In this document: positions 23,160 to 32,046 of the stretch, piece after piece | How positions within the stretch are numbered: position 1 is the stretch's first letter | Layout: every line of letters begins with the position of its first letter | DNA from: RUG11788 sp964578175 | Lineage (GTDB): Bacteria; Bacillota_I; Bacilli_A; RF39; UBA660 | Direction of reading: 5' to 3' | DNA: 36,659 nt | Assembly (NCBI GenBank): GCA_964578175.1 | Contig: CAZOBH010000011.1 | Coordinates: forward strand, 1 to 36,659 | The notes under the pieces: generated by a model | Seen by the model: the letters and a program-made list of their open reading frames with translations, nothing else | Told to the model about the DNA's origin: nothing | The model's database searches: none | Made by a program: the position numbers and the translations under genes

Positions 23160-23495
23160 TTATTTTTTATTTTTTTCTACAACTTGATTGTAAAGTTTGT
23201 AAAGATAGTGGACACTATTTTCTAAAAAATAGTAATGTAACATATATGGAATAAGTAATAATACAAAAATAAGTAATATAATTAATAATAATAAATTGTT
23301 TATAAATAGACTAGTTACTAAAAGTATTACAGTTATTATAGATACTAACATGGTTACTAAGAAATGTATTAATCTTTCATGTTGAAAAAATTGAATTTTA
23401 ATTAGTAAATCTTTTTCTAAGTTCTTATAATCAGTCTTTTTATTATTAAGACTATTCTCTACATATTCAATATAATCTTTTATCATATTTTTCAT
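23160..23495 (-). CDS. Unknown two-TM membrane protein
   Basis: A 111-aa protein with a charged N-terminal helix (about 1-40), two closely spaced membrane segments (about 43-62 and 66-88) and a short C-terminal cytoplasmic tail ending KNKK. No family recognised. Its ATG directly follows the tex stop (TAGATG) with GAGGTGAT as binding site inside the end of tex, so it is co-transcribed and probably coupled to tex. Confidence 0.6.
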   Translation of the reverse strand: MKNMIKDYIEYVENSLNNKKTDYKNLEKDLLIKIQFFQHERLIHFLVTMLVSIITVILLVTSLFINNLLLLIILLIFVLLLIPYMLHYYFLENSVHYLYKLYNQVVEKNKK

Positions 23496-25652
23496 CTAAT
23501 CACCTCTATTTGGATCTAATAAACTTAAAGATACTCTTTCTTTATCAAGATCAATATCTATAACATAACAATCAACTATATCTCCAACACTAAGTACTTC
23601 ACTAGGATGTTTAATATAATTTTTACTCATTTTAGATATATGTATAAGTCCATCATTATGTACTCCTATATCAACAAAAGCACCAAAATCTATTACATTT
23701 CTAACGGTACCTTGTAACTTATCACCAATATGTAATTGATCAATACTTATTACATCACTTTTAAGTAATGGTTTAGGCATATTATCTCGAGGATCTCTAT
23801 TAGGTTTTGATAAATCATCAATTATGTCTTTTAATGTATATTTATCAATATCTAATCTAGTACTAGTAGATTCAATATCTATATCTTTTAATTTATCTTT
23901 TAGCTTATCAGTTCCAATATCATTAGTATCTAGTTCTAATAATTTAAGTAAAGTCTCTGCTTTAGTATATGATTCTGGGTGAATTCCAGTTCTATCTAAT
24001 GGATTATTTCCTTCTAATACTCTCATAAATCCTATAGATTGTTCATATACCTTATCTGTCATACTTTTTACTTTTTTTATTTCTTCTCTATTTTTAAATG
24101 ATCCTTTTTCTTCACGAGTTTTAATTAAAGATTCTATTGCTCTTTTGTTCATTCCAGATACATATTTTAAAAGAGATGGTGATGCTGTATTAATATTTAC
24201 TCCAACTTGATTAACTATTTTTTCAACAACAAAGTTTAAAGATTCATCAAGTTTCTTAGTAGTTACATCATGTTGATATAGACCTACTCCAATACTTTTA
24301 GGATCAATTTTAACTAATTCGCTAAGTCCATCTTGTAATCTTCTTCCGATTGAAATTGCACTTCTTTTTTCAACAGTAAGATCTGGGAATTCTTCTATTG
24401 CTAAAGGAGAAGCTGAATATACACTTGCTCCTGCTTCATTTACAATAATATATTCTACTTTTCTTTTAGCATCTTTTATAGCTTCTGCAACAAATGCTTC
24501 ACTTTCACGAGATGCAGTTCCATTTCCAATTGCTATTATATCAACATCATATTTATCAATTAAATCTAATAATATCTTCTTACTTTCTTCTATCTTATTA
24601 TGTGGTTCAGTTGGATATATAACAGCTATTTCTAGTGGTTTCCCATTTTTATCAAGTACAGCTAATTTACAACCTGTTCTAAAAGCTGGATCATATCCTA
24701 ATACAACTTTTTCTTTCATTGGTGGTGTTAATAAAAGTTTTTCTAAGTTATCAGAAAAATTAGAAATAGCGGCATCTTCACCAATTACTTTTAAATCACT
24801 TCTAATTTCTCTTTCTACACTTGGAAAAATTAATCTCTTATAACTATCATCTATTGCGTCTTTGACAATATTTTCTTCACTAACATTATTTCTCTTTATA
24901 ACTTTTCTATATAAATAATTTAATATATAACTATTATCTACTTCGATTGATACACTAAGAACTCCATCAGATTCTCCTCTATCAATTGCTAAAATTCTAT
25001 GAGGTTTAATTTTAGATATTGCCTCAGTATAATCATAATATATTTCATATATTTTTTTCTCATCTTCACTATTTTTCTTTTTCTTAGAAACTATATTACC
25101 AAATTTATATATATTATCTCTTATATATTTTCTATATAGAGCATTATCTGAAACATTTTCAGCTATAATATATTTAGCTCCAGTCAATGCATCATCAATA
25201 GTTTTTACTTTATCATTAATATATTTTTTCGCTTCTTCTTCTACATTAATATTTTTAAATTCCATTATTGTTTTAGCAAGTGGTTCTAGTCCATTTTTAA
25301 TTGCTTCTGTAGCTTTAGTTTTCTTCTTTTCTTTGAATGGTCTATATAGATCTTCTACTTCTACTAGTTTTTGACAATTTAAAATATCTTCTTTCAATTC
25401 ATCAGTTAATAAACCTTTTTCATCAATAAGTCTTATAACATCTTCTTTTCTTTTTAGTAAATTAACTTGATACTCATAAACTTCATTTATTTTTCTAATA
25501 ACTTCTTCATCTAATGCACCTGTTGCTTCTTTTCTATATCTAGCTATAAAAGGAATAGTATTTCCTTCTTCTAAAAGATTTAAAACTGTTTCTACTTGTT
25601 TATACTTTATATTTAAATCATTACTTATTTCATTAATTATTTTCTCATTCAT
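23496..25652 (-). CDS. tex: Tex family S1 RNA-binding protein
   Basis: A 718-aa Tex protein, a conserved nucleic-acid-binding factor linked to transcription and RNA quality control. Domains in order: N-terminal helical Tex domain (EGNTIPFIARYRKEATGALD about 30-49), YqgF/RNase-H-like fold (VVLGYDPAFRTGCKLAVLD about 315), helix-hairpin-helix region (GVNINTASPSLLKYVSG, then YEQSIGFMRVLEGNNPLDRT), and a C-terminal S1 domain (about 645-714, GTVRNVIDFGAFVDIGV, DGLIHISKMS). The length is normal. GCAGGAGGAAAACAAG gives a strong start. It follows the rmuC terminator. Confidence 0.95.
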   Translation of the reverse strand: MNEKIINEISNDLNIKYKQVETVLNLLEEGNTIPFIARYRKEATGALDEEVIRKINEVYEYQVNLLKRKEDVIRLIDEKGLLTDELKEDILNCQKLVEVEDLYRPFKEKKKTKATEAIKNGLEPLAKTIMEFKNINVEEEAKKYINDKVKTIDDALTGAKYIIAENVSDNALYRKYIRDNIYKFGNIVSKKKKNSEDEKKIYEIYYDYTEAISKIKPHRILAIDRGESDGVLSVSIEVDNSYILNYLYRKVIKRNNVSEENIVKDAIDDSYKRLIFPSVEREIRSDLKVIGEDAAISNFSDNLEKLLLTPPMKEKVVLGYDPAFRTGCKLAVLDKNGKPLEIAVIYPTEPHNKIEESKKILLDLIDKYDVDIIAIGNGTASRESEAFVAEAIKDAKRKVEYIIVNEAGASVYSASPLAIEEFPDLTVEKRSAISIGRRLQDGLSELVKIDPKSIGVGLYQHDVTTKKLDESLNFVVEKIVNQVGVNINTASPSLLKYVSGMNKRAIESLIKTREEKGSFKNREEIKKVKSMTDKVYEQSIGFMRVLEGNNPLDRTGIHPESYTKAETLLKLLELDTNDIGTDKLKDKLKDIDIESTSTRLDIDKYTLKDIIDDLSKPNRDPRDNMPKPLLKSDVISIDQLHIGDKLQGTVRNVIDFGAFVDIGVHNDGLIHISKMSKNYIKHPSEVLSVGDIVDCYVIDIDLDKERVSLSLLDPNRGD

Positions 25653-25690
25653 CTTGTTTTCCTCCTGCGATAATAATATTTTATCATAAT

Positions 25691-25719
25691 TAAAAAGAAT
25701 AATTATAGTAATTATTCTT
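25691..25719 (-). terminator. Terminator of rmuC
   Basis: Perfect 11-bp stem AAGAATAATTA (25695-25705) / TAATTATTCTT (25709-25719), loop TAG, followed on the minus strand by TTTTTAATT. It overlaps the rmuC stop codon. Confidence 0.75.
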
Positions 25720-26800
25720 ATTTATCTTTTATTTGTAATTTATCTACTTCTACACCACTTATTTCATCAAATCTCTTACTAATCTTATCTGTAGTTATAT
25801 GAATACTTTCTACATCTTTATTAACAGTTTCAATTGATTTTGATAAGTGAGTCCATCTTTCTTTATATCTGTTAAACTCAATACCTAATTTATTTAATTC
25901 ATCATGAATAATAGATGCATATTTATCTCTTTCCATATTTTTTATAATCATTTCAACAACAGTTAATGTAGATATTAATGTAGTTGGAGATGTAATCCAT
26001 ACTTTCTTTTTATATGCATAATCTATAATATCTTGATGATAAGCATTAATTTCTGCAAAAATAGCTTCAGCTGGCAAAAACATAATTGCTTGATCAGATG
26101 TTTCTCCAGGAATAATATATTTGGAAGAAATAGCGTCAATATGTTTTTTTACATCTGATTTAAATAATTTCTCATAATGTTCTCTTAATTCATTTGAATT
26201 ATTTTTATCAACCATCTTTTGATAGTTCTCAAGTGGAAATTTAGAATCTATTGCAATTGTACCTAAAGGTTCAGGAGCAAATAATATTGAATCAGCTATT
26301 GTCTTATTAGACATAGTATATTGTAATTGATAAACCTTATCATTTTTATCACCAAATACACTAGATAAAATATGTTTTAAATTAACTTCTCCAAATATTC
26401 CACGACTCTTTTTATCAGTTAATACATTTTGTAAAGATACTATATCTGTTGATAAGTTTTCTATTTTCTTTTGTGCTTCATCAATTTTAGAAAGTCTTTC
26501 TAGTACATTAGAAAATGTTTTATTAGTCTTTTCAAAATTTTGATCTAATCTTTCATTAACTTTATCATTTATAATAGTTAGTTTTCTTTCTATTTTTTCA
26601 TTCATCTTATCAAATGAACCATCTATATCTTTATTTAAATCACTCTTAAAATCATTAATTTCTTTATTTATATTGAACTCAAATCTAGCTAATTTTTCTA
26701 CTATACTAACTTCATCTTTTTTATTTTTAATATTAATAATTATAAGAATTATTCCAATAAGTATAAGAACGCTTAATAAAATTATTATTGCTATTTCCAT
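25718..26800 (-). CDS. rmuC: RmuC-type DNA recombination/inversion-limiting protein
   Basis: A 360-aa RmuC protein: N-terminal membrane anchor (about 3-24, IAIIILLSVLILIGIILIII), a coiled-coil stretch (about 40-135) and the nuclease-fold domain with KSRGIFGEVNLKHILSS, IAIDSKFPLENYQKM (the DSKFP motif) and AIMFLPAEAIFAE. RmuC limits inversions and rearrangements between inverted repeats in E. coli; the PD-(D/E)XK-like fold suggests nuclease activity. TTGGTGATAAT precedes the ATG. It is shorter than the E. coli protein, as is usual in Gram-positives. Confidence 0.92.
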   Translation of the reverse strand: MEIAIIILLSVLILIGIILIIINIKNKKDEVSIVEKLARFEFNINKEINDFKSDLNKDIDGSFDKMNEKIERKLTIINDKVNERLDQNFEKTNKTFSNVLERLSKIDEAQKKIENLSTDIVSLQNVLTDKKSRGIFGEVNLKHILSSVFGDKNDKVYQLQYTMSNKTIADSILFAPEPLGTIAIDSKFPLENYQKMVDKNNSNELREHYEKLFKSDVKKHIDAISSKYIIPGETSDQAIMFLPAEAIFAEINAYHQDIIDYAYKKKVWITSPTTLISTLTVVEMIIKNMERDKYASIIHDELNKLGIEFNRYKERWTHLSKSIETVNKDVESIHITTDKISKRFDEISGVEVDKLQIKDK

Positions 26801-26846
26801 ATTATCACCAATTAAATTATAATTGATTTCAAATCTTTTTTAAATA

Positions 26847-27470
26847 TTAAAATAAATGTTTTTTAAATTGATATATTTTATCACTTGATTCTATTTCTCT
26901 TTCAGTTGATAAATCTTCTATCGGAATATTAAGTCCACTTGCTCTAACTACATCTTCTACTTTTTCATAATATGGTATTATTCTTTCAAGTCTAGAATTA
27001 GTTTTTGGATCTATTTCTCCAAAATGCGAATAATAAGTAAATCTACTATTCATTAACCCCGTTGCTGGAAATAAAACTGATTCTATCTCAGTAGGTTTTA
27101 TTATTCCTTTATATCTATATTCATCTTTAAATTCAGTAAATCCTCTACTTCCTTCAGTACTCATAATTACTGCTCTATAATGGTTAACTAAAGGTGGTTT
27201 AAATACTCCTTCTAAATTACCATTTATTTTTAATGTAATAAACCCTTGTGAAATAATTGGTTTACATGCAGATGTATATAAAAAATTCTTAATTGTTGTC
27301 TTTTCTTTTCTAACAAACATACATACTTCATCATCATAATTCATTCTACATTCTAATTCATTAGCTAATGATCCGAATAATACAGGTTTAATACCTTCAT
27401 TTAATATACTTTCAAGTACTTCTAAATTAAAATCAAAATCTTTTACAATAGCGTGATAATAATTTCTCAT
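26847..27470 (-). CDS. Unknown 207-aa protein, possibly with an ART-like N-terminus
   Basis: I do not recognise a firm family. The N-terminus reads YYHAIVKDFDFNLEVLESIL then NEGIKPVLFGS, a His in a strand followed by a helix and xxGIKP. This resembles the start of ADP-ribosyltransferase/KptA/DarT-type folds (H...SILxxGL), but the later Tyr and Glu motifs cannot be assigned. Ser/Thr-rich MSTEGSRGFTEFKDE and PATGLMNSRFTYYSHFGEID are in the middle. No signal peptide or membrane segment. It has its own promoter and GGTGAATG binding site, and no partner antitoxin is adjacent. A lineage-specific housekeeping protein is equally possible. Confidence 0.55.
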   Translation of the reverse strand: MRNYYHAIVKDFDFNLEVLESILNEGIKPVLFGSLANELECRMNYDDEVCMFVRKEKTTIKNFLYTSACKPIISQGFITLKINGNLEGVFKPPLVNHYRAVIMSTEGSRGFTEFKDEYRYKGIIKPTEIESVLFPATGLMNSRFTYYSHFGEIDPKTNSRLERIIPYYEKVEDVVRASGLNIPIEDLSTEREIESSDKIYQFKKHLF

Positions 27471-27489
27471 AATTCATTCACCGGCGCAT

Positions 27490-27518
27490 ATTATACTATA
27501 AAATAAAAGATAAAGCAA
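27490..27518 (-). promoter_or_regulatory. Promoter of the 207-aa gene
   Basis: TTGCTT (27513-27518), 17 bp, TATAAT (27490-27495) on the minus strand. The -35 is embedded in the descending arm of the upstream terminator. Confidence 0.55.
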
Positions 27519-27533
27519 TTTATAGCTTTATCT
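27500..27533 (-). terminator. Terminator of the zinc-ribbon membrane protein gene
   Basis: AGATAAAGC (27508-27516) pairs with GCTTTATCT (27525-27533), eight-base loop, followed by TTTATTTT on the minus strand. The hairpin includes the stop codon of the gene. Confidence 0.65.
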
Positions 27534-28131
27534 TGTTATCACAAAAATCACATCTAACTTTCTTACTTTTTTTCATATATGTTCCACACATAGAACATTT
27601 AACATAATTATCTTTATCCGTAGATTCAGTTATTAATTTATCTTCACTTAATTTAACACTTAATAAATACTTCTTACTTATTAAATCTTGAATTACTTTT
27701 TTAACAGTTTCTAAATCTTCTCCTGTTTCATCTGCAATCATTTTTATATCTTTTATATGTTTAACATTTATAAATTCTGTATATATAATTAGTTTAGAAC
27801 ACTTATTATCTAAATAATATCCACCTACTAATGTACTTACAATAACTATTAATGCATAGATATATAAATATAAAAATTTAAATGAATACATTTCAAATGA
27901 CATATGACTATCAAATAAAGAAATATAACTTCCTAAATTAATTATAAAATAGAAAACAAATATTACTAATGCAAGATAACCACATAATTTTAATACTTTT
28001 GATGTTCTTTTAATCATTTTTAAACTATCATATGTTTTAATAGTTAAAAAATAAACACCTAATGGAAATACTAATATTAAAAGAATAGCAATAACATAAT
28101 TTGGTAAATTTCTCCTATCAATCTTTTTCAT
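27520..28131 (-). CDS. Three-TM membrane protein with C-terminal zinc ribbon
   Basis: A 203-aa protein with three membrane segments (about 12-34, 46-69 and 86-109), a winged-helix-like stretch (MIADETGEDLETVKKVIQDL then ISKKYL, about 133-158) and a terminal zinc ribbon (CSMCGTYMKKSKKVRCDFCD; CxxC-x12-CxxC). I choose the ATG at 28131: GAGG lies seven bases upstream, while the in-frame GTG at 28137 sits right on that GAGG. The start then overlaps the upstream stop as TAATG. Function unknown; the helix-turn-helix-like segment next to a zinc ribbon hints at nucleic acid binding, as inference. Confidence 0.65.
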   Translation of the reverse strand: MKKIDRRNLPNYVIAILLILVFPLGVYFLTIKTYDSLKMIKRTSKVLKLCGYLALVIFVFYFIINLGSYISLFDSHMSFEMYSFKFLYLYIYALIVIVSTLVGGYYLDNKCSKLIIYTEFINVKHIKDIKMIADETGEDLETVKKVIQDLISKKYLLSVKLSEDKLITESTDKDNYVKCSMCGTYMKKSKKVRCDFCDNKIKL

Positions 28132-28835
28132 TAGCACGCCTCATCACAAGTATCATCTAAAACAGTATGAATTAATTCTGCATACTTTTTAAATAATTCT
28201 TCTTTTTCTTCTTTACTCATTTCTTTTAATGGATCAGTATGAGTATCAACAGTTTTTAAATTAGTTCCAACAATTTTACCATCTTTTACAAATACAACTA
28301 ACGAATCATCTATAGTTTTTGTATTTGTATCATATTCTTTTCCATCTTTTTCAATTATATATTCATATAAATATTCATTAAGCATTACCAAGGTATCTTT
28401 ATATCCTTTATCGCCATCTTTTAATTTAACAATCTTATCATCTTTTACTTCACACTCTTCTTTAGAATCATAAGTATTTACATAATATATAGTATCTAAT
28501 CCATTAGAATTTGCTGCATCGATTAGAGTTGCTATCATTGCACGACACCATAATGACTTAGAATTACCAAAATAAATAACTCCAGTTTCATTACTTAAAA
28601 TCTTATTAATTTTTTCATATGAACTATATTTAATTGGATTTTCTTTATCAATTAAAACTTCTTGATATTTATTTCCATCTTCATCTTTTTTATTATTTAA
28701 TTCTTCATATTCAACTTTAAACTTATATGAGTCAGTTTCTTTTTGATTATTTAAATCATTAAATTTAAAAAATATTAAGATTAGTAATAAAACTGCACTA
28801 ACTAAAGCCAATATTACTTTAATTTTATCATTCAT
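28131..28835 (-). CDS. Membrane-anchored thioredoxin-fold protein
   Basis: A 234-aa protein with an N-terminal membrane anchor (about 5-24, IKVILALVSAVLLLILIFFK) and an extracytoplasmic domain. GVIYFGNSKSLWCRAM (85-100) looks like the strand and active-site loop of thioredoxin-like proteins, and DDSLVVFVKDGKIVGTN near 190 like the matching later strand. The loop has only one cysteine (Cys97, WCRA), so a normal CxxC disulfide reaction is not expected there; Cys230 and Cys234 at the very end (DTCDEAC) could be partners. The bacteriocin-accessory-like thioredoxin family is the nearest idea. Co-transcribed with the zinc-ribbon protein. Confidence 0.62.
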   Translation of the reverse strand: MNDKIKVILALVSAVLLLILIFFKFNDLNNQKETDSYKFKVEYEELNNKKDEDGNKYQEVLIDKENPIKYSSYEKINKILSNETGVIYFGNSKSLWCRAMIATLIDAANSNGLDTIYYVNTYDSKEECEVKDDKIVKLKDGDKGYKDTLVMLNEYLYEYIIEKDGKEYDTNTKTIDDSLVVFVKDGKIVGTNLKTVDTHTDPLKEMSKEEKEELFKKYAELIHTVLDDTCDEAC

Positions 28836-28877
28836 AAAATCACCTATTCAAAATTATAATACCAAAATCTATTTTAT

Positions 28878-29717
28878 TCAAATTAAATAAAGAAATACTC
28901 CACTAATAACACCAATTATATATAGTAATAATAAAATAAATAGATTTTCTTTCATATTCTTATTATTTCTAAATAATACTAACAAAGCTACTCCACTATT
29001 AGTTAGTGTTCCTCCTATCATAGATGAGAACTCAATAGCTCCTTTTATATATAATTCTGTTAAGATTACACTTGAACCACAACTTGGAATTAATCCGATT
29101 AAACTAGTAATAAATGAAGATAAAATATTATCTTTTAAGAATAATTTAGTAATAAAATCATTACCTAAATACTCCATCATTATATTTACTAAAAATGTAA
29201 TTATAAAAATAAACATAATTATTTTTAATGTATGTTTTAATGAAGCAACCACTACTCCATCAGTATCGCAATGACAATGACTATCATTACATATTTCATA
29301 GTTTTCTTTTTTCTCTTTTATATGTTCTTTTCTAATAATGAAATCAATTATAAATCCAAATATCATTCCTATTATAAATTTTGTAAATAATACTTTAAAT
29401 ATTAAAGACATCTCTACTTGTTCAGAAATCATTATTATTAACATCTCATCACTTGTTGCTAAATATATAGAAATTAAAGTTCCTAATGAAATTATTCTAG
29501 TTATATAAAGATTAGTTGCAAATACAGAAAAACCACATTGTGGAATAATTCCTAATATACTCCCAAATAAAGGACCTACTTTTTTAGATTTCTCTATTAT
29601 TTTTTCGCTTTTTTTATTAATTCTATGTTCAAATAATTCAATTAATAAGAAAGCAATAAATATAAATGGTATTAACTTAATAGCATCAATTATTGTATCT
29701 ATAAGAATATCTATCAT
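28878..29717 (-). CDS. ArsP_2-type heavy-metal exporter/permease
   Basis: A 279-aa integral membrane protein with about eight segments in two homologous halves, each carrying the same motif: GIIPQCGFSVFATNLY (IPQCG 58-62) and GLIPSCGSSVILTELY (IPSCG 210-214). The inter-half loop has CNDSHCHCD (143-151), a probable metal-binding patch. This fits the putative 10-TM heavy-metal exporter (ArsP_2) or putative manganese transporter family; the substrate cannot be told. The duplicated Cys motifs in opposite halves suggest inverted topology. AAGGATAATAT gives the start; the gene follows the PAP2 gene by three bases and is in one transcript with it. Confidence 0.75.
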   Translation of the reverse strand: MIDILIDTIIDAIKLIPFIFIAFLLIELFEHRINKKSEKIIEKSKKVGPLFGSILGIIPQCGFSVFATNLYITRIISLGTLISIYLATSDEMLIIMISEQVEMSLIFKVLFTKFIIGMIFGFIIDFIIRKEHIKEKKENYEICNDSHCHCDTDGVVVASLKHTLKIIMFIFIITFLVNIMMEYLGNDFITKLFLKDNILSSFITSLIGLIPSCGSSVILTELYIKGAIEFSSMIGGTLTNSGVALLVLFRNNKNMKENLFILLLLYIIGVISGVFLYLI

Positions 29718-29720
29718 ATA

Positions 29721-30317
29721 TTATCCTTCCTCTTTATTGGTTTTTATATAATTAGTAAATACTAGTAAATATATTAAACCTGCCAAGTAAGCTCCTATTA
29801 TATCACTAAAATAGTGAACTCCCAAGTAAATTCTAGTTGCACCTATAACAAATATTAATAAAATTAATAATATTATTATAATATTTTTATATTTTAAATT
29901 ACTTTTATGTAATAAATAAATTATTAATCCATAAAAACAAAAAGATACCATTGCATGTCCTGACGGAAAACTAAATCCATTTTCTTTAACTAAATGAATA
30001 AAATATGGTCTATCTCTAGCTATTATAAATTTTAATACTTGATTTGTTAAAAAAGATAAAATTAGATTTATAGTTATAATTTTAGAATAATATTTATTTT
30101 TAAATAATAACCAACTTATAACTGTAATTACTATTAAAAATGTAGCACTACCAAAAAAAGTATAATATTTGACCAAGTTAGTAATTCCATATGATTGAAA
30201 TGAGATAAGAATTAAATAAACAGTTCTATCTAAATCAATAAAATAATTAACTCTAATTAACAAGATAAAAAAACACAATAAAAAAACTAAAAGAAAAATT
30301 AAACTATTTTTTTTCAT
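29721..30317 (-). CDS. PAP2 family membrane phosphatase
   Basis: A 198-aa membrane phosphatase of the type-2 phosphatidic acid phosphatase family, with all three motifs: KFIIARDRP (96-104), PSGH (118-121) and TRIYLGVH (161-168), including the catalytic histidines. About six membrane segments. Substrate probably undecaprenyl-PP, phosphatidylglycerol phosphate or a similar lipid phosphate. I place the start at 30317 (MKKNSLIF), where GGAG lies upstream; an ATG-rich extension to 30392 would run back into the prsW gene. It then overlaps prsW by 14 bases. Confidence 0.9.
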   Translation of the reverse strand: MKKNSLIFLLVFLLCFFILLIRVNYFIDLDRTVYLILISFQSYGITNLVKYYTFFGSATFLIVITVISWLLFKNKYYSKIITINLILSFLTNQVLKFIIARDRPYFIHLVKENGFSFPSGHAMVSFCFYGLIIYLLHKSNLKYKNIIIILLILLIFVIGATRIYLGVHYFSDIIGAYLAGLIYLLVFTNYIKTNKEEG

Positions 30318-31080
30318 AATTAACAACTCCATTACTATTTCCAAAAATCCCATATGCATTATCATTATTACCAAATAAGTTTGTTGTAACACTAGATATT
30401 TTTTTAACTTTTCTAAATGATACTATATATAAATAAATTACAAATAAATAGAATATTCCTTCTAAATTTGCCATTATTAAATAATCATATAAGAAATGAT
30501 AAGTAGTTGGCATTATTACACTTAATAACTTATAAATAGATGATTTATCTTTATCACCATTTATTTCAAGTAATTTCGCAAGTCCTAAATAATACCCCAT
30601 TGTAACTCCGAAAAAGGCATGAGCTGGAACTGCTAGTACCATTCTATATAAAGCTATTGTATATCCTATTCCTGTTAATGCACCTTCAAAAACATATAAT
30701 ATATTTTCAAAAGTTGCAAAACCTAAAGATACAAATACAGAATATACTATAGCGTCATATAAATAGTTAAATTCTTCATTTTTCCAAGATACAAAATAGT
30801 TCCATATCCATTTAGAAAATTCTTCTATTATAGCAATACCAAAGAATACATGAACTGCTAAACTAAATAAATCTAAACTAGATTCATCAGCACTTAAAAC
30901 AGGAAAGATTGATGATACAATTAAAGTTATTATTAAAGTTGTAAATGTTGAAAGAACTCCTACTATTATTAATTTAGTTAGAAGTTTACGCGATTCTTTT
31001 TCAACTACATCTTTTTTATAAATATATCTTCCTAATAAAACACTTGGAAGAACAGATAAAATTAATAACGTATCACTCAT
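30304..31080 (-). CDS. PrsW-type intramembrane glutamic protease
   Basis: A 258-aa protein with about seven membrane segments and the PrsW signature residues: EEFSK (86-90), FATFEN (121-126, Glu125), H154 (PAHAFFG) and H195 (YHFLYD). In Bacillus PrsW cleaves the anti-sigma factor RsiW at site 1; here no anti-sigma gene is nearby, so the target is unknown. The C-terminal part (about 225-258, GNNDNAYGIFGNSNG) is a hydrophilic Asn/Gly tail beyond the conserved core. GGGGAT precedes the ATG. It overlaps the PAP2 gene. Confidence 0.87.
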   Translation of the reverse strand: MSDTLLILSVLPSVLLGRYIYKKDVVEKESRKLLTKLIIVGVLSTFTTLIITLIVSSIFPVLSADESSLDLFSLAVHVFFGIAIIEEFSKWIWNYFVSWKNEEFNYLYDAIVYSVFVSLGFATFENILYVFEGALTGIGYTIALYRMVLAVPAHAFFGVTMGYYLGLAKLLEINGDKDKSSIYKLLSVIMPTTYHFLYDYLIMANLEGIFYLFVIYLYIVSFRKVKKISSVTTNLFGNNDNAYGIFGNSNGVVNYEKK

Positions 31081-31100
31081 AGCTATCCCCTATTCTAATA

Positions 31101-32042
31101 TTATTCCCAAACTCCATATCCAATTACATTAGCACTATTTAAAGGATATGAACATTCTCTAACACAATCACCATTATTACCTTCAATAGTTATTACATTT
31201 GAACCAGACACACTTTTAACAAGACCCACATGATCTCCTGAACCTGCATAACCACTCCAGTTAAAGAAAATATAATCTCCCATTTTTGGAGTATAGTTTC
31301 CACCATGTCCTTGTGATACCTTATATTGATTTTTTGATTTAAAATGACCAATAAAAGCATCTACTCCTGCAGTTTTCATAGAAACTTTATCAGGATAAAC
31401 TCCAGCCTCATTAGAACACCACCAAACAAAAGCAGCACACCAATGGTATGAATATCCACCAATTGATCCATAACCTTGAGTAAATTTATTTGGTCTACCA
31501 CAAATACCTACTTGTTGTTGGGCAATTAAAAGAAGTTCTTCAGCTGTTGCTGAACCATGTTTAGACTGTTCTTGCTTCTTTCTCTCTTCTTCTGCTTTCT
31601 TTCTATTTCTTTCAGCAGCTGCTTCTTTTATTTTTTGAACAGTTTGACGTTCTACTTCAGCTTTTTCATTTTCTTTTTTAGCTTTTTCATCTTCTGCTTT
31701 TTGTTTAACTTCTTCTGCATTTTTATATACTTCCAACATATCAGATGATGCAACTTTCCAACAATAAGAAGTTTTATTACCTACAGCATCCAGATTAGTA
31801 ATTAAAATATTTACAAAAGTTGGTATAAAAAAAACTATTGCTCCAGCTACAAACTTTGTAATAATACTTTTAACTCTTTTTTTAGTCATATCGGTATTTG
31901 GATCAAGAACGATTTTAGCTAGTTCTATACCAACAAAAACAATAAGTAATAAAAATACACTCATACTTAAAATTTCTACTGCACTTTTCATAAATAACAT
32001 ACTAGAAAGCATATTATAACTACCACATGACTCTAAAAACAT
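31101..32042 (-). CDS. VirB2-like two-TM domain fused to coiled coil and CHAP hydrolase
   Basis: A 313-aa protein. Residues about 16-85 hold two membrane helices separated by a short charged loop, with KSIITKFVAGAIVFFIPTFV in the second; this matches the TrbC/VirB2-like small proteins common in these Firmicutes. Residues 105-160 are a K/E/A-rich coiled coil. Residues about 165-313 are a CHAP peptidoglycan hydrolase domain with Cys202 (HWCAAF), His271 (GDHVGLV) and Glu287/Asn289 (IEGNN). I place the start at 32042 because GAGAGGATG lies upstream; the ATG at 32087 would overlap the lipoprotein gene. Role uncertain: cell wall cleavage tethered to the membrane, possibly for an envelope-spanning system. 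Confidence 0.78.
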   Translation of the reverse strand: MFLESCGSYNMLSSMLFMKSAVEILSMSVFLLLIVFVGIELAKIVLDPNTDMTKKRVKSIITKFVAGAIVFFIPTFVNILITNLDAVGNKTSYCWKVASSDMLEVYKNAEEVKQKAEDEKAKKENEKAEVERQTVQKIKEAAAERNRKKAEEERKKQEQSKHGSATAEELLLIAQQQVGICGRPNKFTQGYGSIGGYSYHWCAAFVWWCSNEAGVYPDKVSMKTAGVDAFIGHFKSKNQYKVSQGHGGNYTPKMGDYIFFNWSGYAGSGDHVGLVKSVSGSNVITIEGNNGDCVRECSYPLNSANVIGYGVWE

Positions 32043-32046
32043 GAAA

